In this document: piece by piece, positions 43,524 through 51,621 of the stretch | Layout: each line of letters starts with the position of its first letter | Position numbering within the stretch: the first letter of the stretch is position 1 | Assembly: GCF_022919835.1 (NCBI RefSeq) | Contig: NZ_CP095074.1 | Span: 1,550,001 to 1,614,000 of the forward strand | DNA from: Halobacillus shinanisalinarum | Lineage (GTDB): Bacteria; Bacillota; Bacilli; Bacillales; Halobacillaceae | Length of the DNA stretch: 64,000 nucleotides | Direction of reading: 5' to 3' | Notes under the pieces: model-generated | What the model was told of the DNA's origin: nothing | The model's database searches: none | The model's input: the letters and a program-made list of their open reading frames with translations, nothing else | Position numbers and translations under genes: made by a program

Positions 43524-44198
43524 TTAATTCCTGCAAACGGCATTTGTAACACCCTTCTCTTGAAGCGGAGTAACAAGAGTAGTTCTTCCCGGTTGGAACC
43601 CTTCCGTTAATGCCGTGTTTTTCCATTTTTGTCGTTTCCATGTAGTATGGATACTTCTATCCCAACCCAGACCAATTTGTGCAAACATCTTGAAAATAAA
43701 TGGATTTAGTGGATCAATCGCTGTTCTCATCCTCGATAGCCTTGTCATAAGGCATTCTTAATATGTCAGGGGTAGAGAACTGGAAAAAACTTTTCCTTTT
43801 TTCGATTACGATACCTACATCACCTGAATAAATAGCATGAATTAACGTATTAAGAACTGCTTCTCTAAGAGCTTTATGTACGATTGACTCACAGACTGGC
43901 GTATAAAATCGTTACCTTGTATTTGGAATGGGATATCAATGTCTGATATTATTTTTCCAATAACTTTAAAATATAAGTCATATAAGTTTCCAGACCAAGT
44001 TCCATCTTGTGAGGTAATTCTATTGGACCACCGCTCGCCAGGAATTTCAGAGAGTATTTCCCTATTATCTAAAAAGTAGTTTGGAAATAAATCAGCTATA
44101 GATCTTTCTTCGCCAAACATCATTAGCCCTGCAATAGTTAAACCCCTCCAGAATATTATCTCAAAGTATATAGAATTCCCCCTAAGTTTAGTCATCAC
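43524..44198 (-). pseudogene. AlbA/Schlafen-type ATP-binding (HATPase_c_4) protein relic
   Basis: Several frames together give the family order. Rightmost: GLTIAGLMMFGEERSI, DLFPNYFLDNREILSE, GERWSNRITSQDGTWSGNLY and DLYFKVIGKI. Middle, in another frame: VHKALREAVLNTLIHAIYSG, DVGIVIEKRKSFFQFSTP. Left, in a third frame: NPFIFKMFAQIGLGWDRS. These are the central and C-terminal parts of AlbA_2/AAA_4 proteins (often labelled ATP-dependent DNA helicase-related). The N-terminal AlbA domain is missing and at least two frame changes are needed. It is a pseudogene. Confidence 0.7.
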
Positions 44199-44293
44199 AG
44201 CACACTCAATGAATATAATATTAACGATATGGATAAAATATAAATTAACAATATTGACAAATCGTTAACTTTGTCTATAATGGAGGTAGGAGG

Positions 44294-45052
44294 ATGAGAA
44301 TAATGAGTAAAGCCGTATATGATCTAACCGCAAAACAAATTAATTTAGGCTTTCAAGAAAAAGATCACCACCTTATTGAAAAAGAAACTGATTTCATTTT
44401 AAACAAGATTGTAACAGTGATGCTCACAGTATTTTCTGACAAAATTGAAGGGATTACCTTTGATCATTATGGTGTAATTTTAAAAAGTGAATATTTGCTT
44501 TCAGAAAAACATCAAGAGAATTTACTGAAGTGGCTTAAGCGGTTAATGGAAATTGAATACCCTTCCTCAGATATAGAATTTGGCAAACTAAAAGTAGATC
44601 TTGAGAACTGGTACTATAAAATGGGAGGAGAAGAGATTCACTTCCACTATCATGATGATTATCTTTTAACTCCTAAAGAAGCATCAGAGCGCTTGGGCGT
44701 GTCTAGAGTTACCTTAAATAAATATATACAACAGGGATTAGAGTCTTTAGATACTTCGTCTCATCACAAAATCCCCTTGTATGTTATTGATTTATGGAAT
44801 GACCCCGTATATTGTATTCGGATGCAAATGATTGCTCAACAAAGGAAAATGGGAAAACAGACCCCTTTAGAACGATTACAAGAAATAAATAATGAGCTTT
44901 CTAAATTACAAATAAAATATAAAAAACCTAATTTTAAAGAAGCATTTGGCCATCTAAATGGAGACAACCTTGACGATCCAGCTGATTATTATTTATGGCG
45001 AGATTTAGAAGATGACAAAGAGGAGATTTTAAAGCACATTGGGGGAAGTTAA
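44294..45052 (+). CDS. excisionase-type HTH protein, probable antitoxin partner of a DUF6516-like toxin
   Basis: A 252-residue protein. Residues 1-115 are an uncharacterised acidic domain. A helix-turn-helix follows at about 125-150 (YLLTPKEASERLGVSRVTLN, KYIQQGL), of the excisionase/MerR kind. The C-terminal third is charged and helical, with a break at GHLNGDNLDDPADYY. The next gene starts two bases after its stop. It lacks a known toxin fold itself, and the gene order (HTH protein first, DUF6516-like protein second) suggests an antitoxin that also regulates the pair. This role is inference. The ATG at 44294 follows GGAGGTAGGAGG. Confidence 0.6.
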   Translation: MRIMSKAVYDLTAKQINLGFQEKDHHLIEKETDFILNKIVTVMLTVFSDKIEGITFDHYGVILKSEYLLSEKHQENLLKWLKRLMEIEYPSSDIEFGKLKVDLENWYYKMGGEEIHFHYHDDYLLTPKEASERLGVSRVTLNKYIQQGLESLDTSSHHKIPLYVIDLWNDPVYCIRMQMIAQQRKMGKQTPLERLQEINNELSKLQIKYKKPNFKEAFGHLNGDNLDDPADYYLWRDLEDDKEEILKHIGGS

Positions 45053-45054
45053 TT

Positions 45055-45565
45055 TTGAGAAAGAGACACTCAAACTTGTCTACGAATAGATCTAAAATAT
45101 TACTTCCAGCTGATGTAGACGCTATCCTCGATGATTACGGTCATCTTTTGAAGGCCTACTCCCAATTGAGAGACAAAGAATCAATTTTCGCCAATTATAA
45201 AAGAACGGTAAAGAGAATGGAAGTTTTGTTCCCTTTAGTAGAGCATCCTGTCCATGGAGTTACGGGTTTACATGCACTAGAAAATTATGATGAAGCGGGT
45301 TATGTCAGGCGTTACCAATACCATTGGAAGATAATTCTGCCCAAAACTGGTGTAAAAGCTAAATCACATTTCAGGGTGGGGGAATGATCCACATAATGCA
45401 GAATGGACACCTGACGAATATAAAATCGAAACAGAACCCCATCATCATCATTACGATCCAACTGATAGGAAAAAAAGAAAAGAAAATTACAACGTTCGCA
45501 CTCTTAAGCAAGCGTTCGAGTTCGTCTCTTACTACCTTGAATCTGGAGAAGAATATAAAGCATAA
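45055..45565 (+). pseudogene. DUF6516/TumE-like toxin, frameshifted
   Basis: The first 106 or so codons (TTG start) read KILLPADVDAILDDYGHLLK and RRYQYHWKIILPKTGVKAKS. The frame then ends at 45387, while a second frame from about 45375 reads GWGNDPHNAEWTPDEYKIET, EPHHHHYDPTDRKKRKENYN and VRTLKQAFEFVSYYLESGEE. The combined order (YRYHWK, SxWGNxPH, TEPHHHH, RKxRxxNxxVRTL, AFxFVxxYLxxG) is that of DUF6516 proteins, known as TumE-like toxins. The frame changes in CATTTCAGGGTGG; two bases may be missing. Restored length is about 170. Either the toxin is dead or there is a sequence error. Confidence 0.7.
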
Positions 45566-45911
45566 TGCATATGCTAAAAATTAGCTGATGAAACCTGGCT
45601 TTTTCTTTGATATTGCTTATGGGGAAATTGGCTTATCATTACCTCAGATTTGCTGTGCTCCAAATCCAACTAATTATAAAGCATAAACGTTCCCTCACCT
45701 TACTCATAGATAAGGGCTATTTTACGTTTACCTACCTATATTTAAAACTTCTGCCTTTGGTACTTTTATAATAGCTTTGTATTGCTGGATTTTCTCAATA
45801 CCTTGGAAGTATTACTAGGTCGGCTAATCCCCATGCCAGATAAAAAGAGGGTGATGGCACGAGTGTCTATGAAGCATTGATGGTTACTATAGCCTTTAGC
45901 ATACACATAAG

Positions 45912-45955
45912 AAATAGACACCCTGTCTGACAAAAAACGGGGGTGTCTATTTTTA
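45912..45955. terminator. terminator hairpin
   Basis: AAATAGACACCC and GGGTGTCTATTTTT pair over about 12 bp with loop TGTCTGACAAAAAACGG. T-run follows rightwards and A-run precedes, so it may work in both directions. It is 350 bases after the toxin relic. Confidence 0.7.
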
Positions 45956-46150
45956 CGAATAGCCTTGCCCTAGTTACATCTCGATTTCTTCACTCGGATC
46001 AAGAGCTTGATCCCAGCCTTGTAGACGTCAGTCTGCAAAAAGGTGAATCGCTTCAGATGTAAATCTTGCAGAAGGACCATAGTTAATCCAGTGTTCCGCC
46101 TGATAAAATTCATATTCTTTCTAATCATGATCATTTCCCTGATTCTATCT

Positions 46151-46226
46151 GTGCCTGTCACCCTATTTGAGTGGCAGGCACTTATTAGTTGTGTAAGGAT
46201 TTTACGAACTCTCCAAACATACTCCA
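46151..46226. repeat. REP-like repeat, copy 1
   Basis: GTGCCTGTCAC and GTGGCAGGCAC form an 11-bp stem (one G-T pair) around CCTATTTGA. It is followed by TTATTAGTTGTG.AAGGA.T.TACG...CTCTCCAA, shared with 49757-49829. Such GTGCCTGTCAC palindromes are common intergenic repeats in Bacillaceae. Confidence 0.6.
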
Positions 46227-46290
46227 TTTCATGACTGCACAGCCCAACTCAAAGACCCTCACTACCTTTTCCCTAAAAATAATCCACATC

Positions 46291-46305
46291 TGGGGTCAGA
46301 CCCCA
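46291..46305. repeat. TGGGGTCAGACCCCA palindrome
   Basis: A 15-base near-perfect palindrome of a type often seen next to GTGCCTGTCAC elements in Bacillus genomes. It lies 50 bases downstream of the gltS stop and might act as a weak terminator as well. Confidence 0.55.
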
Positions 46306-46356
46306 ATATCTAGTTTTGGTGATCTGTACTATTATCAGTATTGTGGGTCGATTTTT

Positions 46357-47552
46357 TTAACTGAACATATTAATAGTGGTAATAATAATAGGCATCGCAA
46401 ATACATCAATTAAGAAAGCGCCGACAATGGGCACGACTAAAAATGCTTTACGTGACGGGCCGAATTTATTTACGATAGCATCCATATTAGCTATAGCATT
46501 TGGTGTTGCCCCTAGACCATGCCCCGTGAATCCACCTACCATAACAGCAGCGTCGTAATTCTTTCCAAGTAAACGGAACAAAATAAATATGCCAAATAAA
46601 GCAATAAACAATACTTGGACAAACACAATCGCTAGCAATGGTAATGCCAAGTTTGCAACTTCCCACAATTTAATGCTCATTAGTGCCATCGATAAGAAAA
46701 TACCTAAAGTGACATCTCCAATAATTGTAATGCTTTTCATCTGAATTATATTTCCATTAAACAGATCTATTATATTTCGTACGATAACAGCAACAAACAT
46801 GGCGCTAACATAGTTAGGCAGAGAAAATCCGGTTAACTGAGTGAATAAGTCCCCTAAATAAGAACCCGATGCCATGCAAAATGTAATAATAAACACCTGC
46901 ACCATAAATGTTTTGGAATTCACAGTCGTATTATCCTTATTATTTATTAGCGGATTATCATCTTCAATATCTTTTTCAGTGGGTTGTAAATTATATTTAT
47001 TGACCAAATATTTAACAATGGGCCCGCCAATAAGCCCCCAGCTACAAGGCCAACAGTCGCTGCAGCTAATCCTACAGATAAAGCAGAATCTATACCCATC
47101 TCTTCAATAGTAGTACCAAACGCTGTTGCAGCGCCATGCCCCCCTTCCATTGAAACAGCCCCTACAACAACGCCAATCAAGGGGTCTATATTTAGAAGTT
47201 TAGCAAGTGACACGCCTATAATACTTTGAACAAGCGCAAGAAACCCGCATGACAACCAATAGATAACTAATAATTTTCCACCTAATTTAATTAACCCAAA
47301 ACTGGCACCCAAACCGACCGTTGTAAAAAACGTCAACATAAAAAGCCCTTGTAACGATGTATCCAATGTGAAGTTCAAGACGCCCATACTTCTAAGTGCC
47401 GTAGTAATAATTGCAAACAAAAGACCGCCTACTACAGGTGCAGGGATACAGAATTTATCTAAAAAACGTATTCTTGTATTTAGATACTTTCCCAACATAA
47501 AAACCGCAACAGCTAAAAAAATAGTAGTCAGCTGATTAATTTCCAGGCCCAT
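46357..47552 (-). pseudogene. gltS: sodium/glutamate symporter, one-base frameshift
   Basis: GltS imports glutamate with sodium. The N-terminal part (47552 to about 47037) has TIFLAVAVFMLGKYLNTRI, IPAPVVGGLLFAII, TFFTTVGLGASFGLIKLGGK and VGAVSMEGGHGAATAFG, the first re-entrant-type motif. The C-terminal part has ASGSYLGDLFTQLTGFSLPN, GDVTLGIFLSMALMSIKLWE and VMVGGFTGHGLGATPNAIAN. Joining them in the run of five C (plus strand 47035-47039), where one more G on the coding strand is needed, gives VAGGLIGGPIVKYLVNKYNL and a 398-residue protein of normal length. It lies just downstream of hutG (18 bases), so the pair is probably one transcript. Mutation or base-calling error. Confidence 0.92.
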
Positions 47553-47570
47553 TTTGTCACCCTTTCTAGA

Positions 47571-48520
47571 TTATTTTTCTTGAGCATTAAAATATTTGAT
47601 TACTTCTGCTATCAGAAAAGCTGCTAATTTAACTGTTTTACCATCCTCATCGACTTGCGGATTAACCTCTGACATATCAAAACTAATAACATTTTTCTTA
47701 GCTACAATGTATCGTAATAATGTTCGCACTACTTTTGGATCTAGTCCAAATGGCGAAGGGGCACTAACACCAGGAGCCGCAGAAGCAACAATCGAATCAG
47801 TACATAAAGTCAATATCACATAATCAAACTGAGAAAATTCATCAATTATCTTAAATGTGTTCTTGTAATGATCCGACGTGATGTTTTCTTCCAAAATATA
47901 TTTGCAGTTGTAATATTCAGCAGTCTTAAATAATGATTTTGTATTAGCAAATTCCTGGATACCCAGACATAAATACTTAGAGTTTTGATCCTGCTCTAAT
48001 ATTTGTCTAAACATAGTACCTGACGAAGTAATTTCATCGTCCCGCATATCAAAGTGCGCATCAATATTAATAATTCCCAGTGACGCATCTGGACCAATAT
48101 AATTCCTCGCTCCTAGATAATGACCATATAAGGTTTCATGACCGCCCCAAGAATGATAGGTGTCTCACCGTTCTGATATAATAAGTTAAGGTCTTGTCCA
48201 AGTTCTTGCTGTGCTATTTCGAGTTCTTCACCTTCACATACAACATTACCAACATCCGATATTTTCTTTTCATTATTAATTGTAAACGGAATTGAAGATA
48301 AAGCCTTTCTTATTTCATTTGGCGCCTCTCTGGCCCCAATACGTCCTTTATTCCGTTTCACCCCTTCGTCACTTTCAAATCCGATAATGCTAAAACCACT
48401 TTTACTTTTTTCCAATTGATTTACTTGCTCAAGTTGAACAACTTGATGAAAACGAAATTTTTCAAAATCCTGTTGACTATCGACTCTTCCCTTCCAATGT
48501 TGCTTACTCGCCAATCTATA
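47571..48520 (-). pseudogene. hutG: formimidoylglutamase (arginase family), one-base frameshift
   Basis: HutG hydrolyses N-formimidoyl-glutamate to glutamate and formamide, the last step of histidine degradation, with a binuclear manganese centre. N-terminal part: SIIGFESDEGVKRNKGRIGA and REAPNEIRKAL. After restoring one G at plus-strand 48145-48148 (CCCC), the frame reads ILGGGHETLYGHYLGARNYI and GIINIDAHFDMRDD, the metal motifs GGGHE and DAHxD. Then VILTLCTDSIVASAAPGVSA gives the remaining ligands. The family start probably coincides with an ATT codon at 48520, five bases after GGAGGGGG; no ATG lies there. A more upstream ATG (48571) is poorly placed. Restored length is about 316, as in Bacillus HutG. 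Confidence 0.88.
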
Positions 48521-48595
48521 AATGAGAACCCCCTCCATTTCTTTACACGTTAAGGTTTCAAAATAATGCATATTTTTATACTAATGCAATACTGT

Positions 48596-48611
48596 GTATA
48601 ATTACTAATAC
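48596..48611. promoter_or_regulatory. LysR-type inverted repeat between hutG and the regulator
   Basis: GTATAATTACTAATAC (GTAT-N8-ATAC) lies in the divergent gap, 50 bases before the LysR start and 76 bases before hutG. LysR regulators usually bind T-N11-A-type dyads in such gaps. Confidence 0.45.
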
Positions 48612-48660
48612 ATGTTTTTAATAATTCAATAGGTTTTGGCTATGGGAAGGGAAAATATGT

Positions 48661-49566
48661 ATGGAAATAAGGGAATTACGTTATTTTGTAACAATTGTGG
48701 AACAATCCACTTTCACTGCGGCTGCAGCTAAACTGCATATTTCACAGCCCTCTTTAAGTGCAACAATCAAAAAGCTAGAGAACAAAGTTGGTTTATCTTT
48801 GTTAGACAGAAGTGCACGTGATATACGTCTAACGAAGGAAGGATCCATTTTATACTATGAGGCGAGAAAATTACTAAATCACTTCGAACACGTACTAGAT
48901 GAAATGGAGCGATTAAAAAAAGACGGCCCCCTCGATATCTCAATCGGATTAATTGAGTCGGCTAAATTTTGGCTACCAAAGGTATTATGTGAATTCAAAA
49001 AGCAATATCCTAATATACACGTGAAAATATTCGATCTTCTAAGCTCACACGAAGTCATAAATTCATTTAATAACTATAAAATTCATCTTGCTATCACGAA
49101 TCAATTTATCGACAATTCGGAAATCAAATCCATCCCTATCTATGAGGAAAGACTAGTAGCACTTATACCGGAGTCGCATAACTTAACAAACAAAGAGTAT
49201 CTTACTATTCATGAATTGGAAACAGAAGCATTTATAGTTTGTAGAGAGGGATTTCAGACACGAGAAGATATTTTAAACACTTTCCGGAAAGCTGGTATTA
49301 AACCAAATCTACAATTTGAAATTGAACGATTTGAAACAGCATGCAGTTTAGTTGAGAACGGGTTAGGTATTACAGTTGTTCCAGAGAATTATGTGAAAAA
49401 CGCACCGAGATATCATTTCCAAATCAAACAAATACAGAAGCCAAACAACATTTCACGGACGGTGTATTTAACTATGAATAAAAATCGGTATTTACCTCCA
49501 ATTGTTTTAACGTTTATCAAGTTGATAAAAGAACAATTTCCAAATACAGATATTTATGAACAATAA
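48661..49566 (+). CDS. LysR-family transcriptional regulator
   Basis: A 301-residue LysR regulator. The winged helix is at 1-60 (MEIRELRYFVTIVEQSTFTA, AAAKLHISQPSLSATIKKLE, LLDRSARDIRLTKEG). The inducer-binding domain begins DISIGLIESAKFWLPKVLCE. The start is the ATG behind GGAAGGG. It is divergent from hutG-gltS with a dyad in between, so it probably controls that pair, with formiminoglutamate, urocanate or glutamate as possible effector. That is inferred from position only. A terminator follows. Confidence 0.9.
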   Translation: MEIRELRYFVTIVEQSTFTAAAAKLHISQPSLSATIKKLENKVGLSLLDRSARDIRLTKEGSILYYEARKLLNHFEHVLDEMERLKKDGPLDISIGLIESAKFWLPKVLCEFKKQYPNIHVKIFDLLSSHEVINSFNNYKIHLAITNQFIDNSEIKSIPIYEERLVALIPESHNLTNKEYLTIHELETEAFIVCREGFQTREDILNTFRKAGIKPNLQFEIERFETACSLVENGLGITVVPENYVKNAPRYHFQIKQIQKPNNISRTVYLTMNKNRYLPPIVLTFIKLIKEQFPNTDIYEQ

Positions 49567-49597
49567 TATTGATCCTCAAGCTCAAGGTAAGATCAAA

Positions 49598-49645
49598 AAA
49601 TCCCCTCAAAGGTCAATGTGGACCCTAGAGGGGATTTGTTTTTGC
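49598..49645 (+). terminator. terminator of the LysR gene
   Basis: AAATCCCCTC and GAGGGGATTT pair over 10 bp around a 20-base loop and are followed by GTTTTTG. It lies 32 bases after the LysR stop. Confidence 0.85.
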
Positions 49646-49756
49646 TTTAAGTTGGCGGTCAAAATAGAAGTGGAAAGTATTTAAAATTGATAATTGATTA
49701 ACAGCATCATGAACTTTTCTGGAGTGAGGGTAGACCCTGTGAACAATTCTAATTAA

Positions 49757-49829
49757 ACCCTATTTGAGTGACAGGCACGTATTAGTTGTGGCAAGGACTC
49801 TACGCCCTCTCCAATCGCTCTCCAATTTA
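49757..49829. repeat. REP-like repeat, copy 2
   Basis: ACCCTATTTGAGTGACAGGC then ACGTATTAGTTGTGGCAAGG. It is a copy of 46160-46226 that lacks the left arm of the palindrome. The two copies bracket the gltS-hutG-lysR unit. Confidence 0.6.
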
Positions 49830-49839
49830 TACCTTCCCT

Positions 49840-50895
49840 CTAAAAATAATCAATAAGACCTTGGGTAATCGCTTCTGCCACACTAGATTGATAACTACCT
49901 GTCTTTAACTTCCCAACTTCACTCGGATTTGATAGAAACCCAAGTTCAACAAGAACCGCTGCATCATTGTTTTCTCGTAATACATGGTAGTCTCCAAATT
50001 GCGCCCCATCATTTTGAAGATTCGTGTGCGCTATAAGCTGTCCTTGAATTTGATCAGCAAGCCCCTTGTCACCATTCGAATAATAATAAGTGCTTATGCC
50101 TCGAGCACTTGGGTAAAGGCTGGAGTTATAATGGAGACTAATAAAAGCATCTGTGTCATAAGCATGGCTAATATCTACTCTTTCCTCAAGAGCTAAATAG
50201 CGATCATTTGACCTTGTCATAATCACATTGGCTCCCGCTTGCTGCAGTTGATCAGAGATGGTGTGAGCCGTTTGTAATGTCAGATTCTTTTCATATCCTC
50301 CAAAATAGCCTATAGCACCCGGATCATACCCTCCGTGTCCTGCATCAAGGACAATGTTCACCCCTTCTAACGAGGAGTGACTCGTGCCCTGAGATGAATC
50401 ACTAGTGACAAGCCAGCCTGCGATCCAACCTGTACCTCCATCCGACAACCTCACCTGCACCCAATCATTGGCCTTTTCTAAAAGTTGAAAAGAATCACCA
50501 CGATAAGCGAGGCCAAGACTATCATAGCCCGTCCCAGGCCCCGTCCGTATATTGGCAGCATCCCCTGCAACTTTCACTTGTTGACTATGGGGAGAGGTGG
50601 AATCAGACTCTAGCAAATAATAAGCGGCTACCCATCCGCTTTGACCATTGTAATTGATTCTTGCCCAACCAAACCGATTCTCATAAACCGTAACTATGGT
50701 CTCATCCTCAAGAGATCCAATGACCGAAGCATCCATGCTTGGTTCACTACGCACCTGTAAAGACGTAGCATCCACACGATATGTAGTACCTTGTTCCGCG
50801 GAAACCGTCGGAGTCGGCCCGAATAGAGACATGATTAGGCTGAAGCAAACTAGCATAAACATAGAGTTTCTAAATAGATTAAACAGACCATTCAC
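49840..50895 (-). CDS. N-acetylmuramoyl-L-alanine amidase with two SH3 domains
   Basis: A 351-residue secreted cell-wall hydrolase. A signal peptide covers residues 1-33 (MFMLVCFSLIMSLFG...VSA). Two bacterial SH3 domains follow at about 38-96 (SLQVRSEPSMDASVIG) and 105-164 (ANIRTGPGTGYDSLGL), which bind the wall. The Amidase_3 domain is at 178-350 with the zinc ligands in VLDAGHGGYDPGA (His187), GGYEKNLTL (Glu202) and ISLHYNSS, and the catalytic Glu in VLVELGFLSN. It cleaves the bond between MurNAc and L-Ala. The start is a GTG overlapping AAGGAG, which is unusual; an internal ATG at residue 12 would still give a signal peptide. It is monocistronic. Confidence 0.9.
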   Translation of the reverse strand: MNGLFNLFRNSMFMLVCFSLIMSLFGPTPTVSAEQGTTYRVDATSLQVRSEPSMDASVIGSLEDETIVTVYENRFGWARINYNGQSGWVAAYYLLESDSTSPHSQQVKVAGDAANIRTGPGTGYDSLGLAYRGDSFQLLEKANDWVQVRLSDGGTGWIAGWLVTSDSSQGTSHSSLEGVNIVLDAGHGGYDPGAIGYFGGYEKNLTLQTAHTISDQLQQAGANVIMTRSNDRYLALEERVDISHAYDTDAFISLHYNSSLYPSARGISTYYYSNGDKGLADQIQGQLIAHTNLQNDGAQFGDYHVLRENNDAAVLVELGFLSNPSEVGKLKTGSYQSSVAEAITQGLIDYF

Positions 50896-51621
50896 TCCTT
50901 TTTACCTACATTTTTGTTCCATCTTCGCCACAATATTGTAACAATTTCCTGCAATTGGTTACAATATTCATCACAAAAAATAATTCCATTAAACTATTAA
51001 TATAGGCATATTAATGTTCGGTTGTAAATATTAACCTACTAACGGGTTACTTTCTCCCCTAGTACGAGACCGCCCATACTACCATGAACTTAATATAAAC
51101 AAAAAAACCACTCCCTTCCTTAGAATAGGCAGAGAGTGGTTCATGCTTATCTTCAATCGCTAATATGATAGATAGCATTCATAAAGGTTTCTTGTCTATA
51201 TTATTTAGATAATTAAGAGAGCTTACAAAACTAGCAGATTCGACCACTTCCCCATAATGCCTTGCCCTAATTGTCGTCAGAAACAAACATCTCCTCACCA
51301 TAGGTAGAAAATCGGTGTATTGATTCCTTCCGTGTGAAGTCGGATTTATGGTTTAAATGAATTTCCGACCATCTAAACATAAGTAATATGTACAAGTTAT
51401 TGAATGCCCTGTATAGATATTCTATATTAATAACAATTTGAATCACGGAGAATTTTGCTTTACTATTATATGAACACATCCATCATTGAAGTTAGATCAT
51501 CCAAGTCAAGAAACAAGGAGGCACCTCCTAACTAATCATTATTATTACCTCCAAAATTACTTCATCTATTATCTCCAATTAAAAACTCAATATATCCAAA
51601 AAAGAGGAGACTATATTTTAT
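50896..51621. other. gap with terminator and a decayed leftward gene
   Basis: No intact gene. On the minus strand 51179-51321 reads DFLPMVRRCLFLTTIRARHY and GEVVESASFVSSLNYLNNID, a coherent C-terminal fragment whose upstream part is in another frame. The leftward terminator at 51105-51142 follows it, which supports a former gene. I cannot name the family. Confidence 0.4.
51105..51142 (-). terminator. leftward terminator
   Basis: AACCACTC and GAGTGGTT arms; read leftwards the hairpin is followed by TTTTTTTGTT. It lies 37 bases downstream of the decayed frame that ends at 51179. Confidence 0.75.

Larger units (their letters stand above)
45566..46356. other. 790-bp gap with terminator and REP-like palindromes
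   Basis: No intact gene seen. It contains the hairpin at 45912-45955, a REP-like palindrome at 46151-46181 and another at 46291-46305. A broken minus-strand stretch near 45975-46120 reads EFYQAEHWINYGPSARFTSE and DPSEEIEM around an in-frame stop; it has the look of a C-terminal enzyme relic that I cannot name. Confidence 0.45.

Noticed and set aside
45970..46227. 85-codon leftward frame downstream of the TA pair
   Set aside because: A different frame in the same place has more enzyme-like text with a stop, so this frame is likely a shadow of a relic; the family could not be named.
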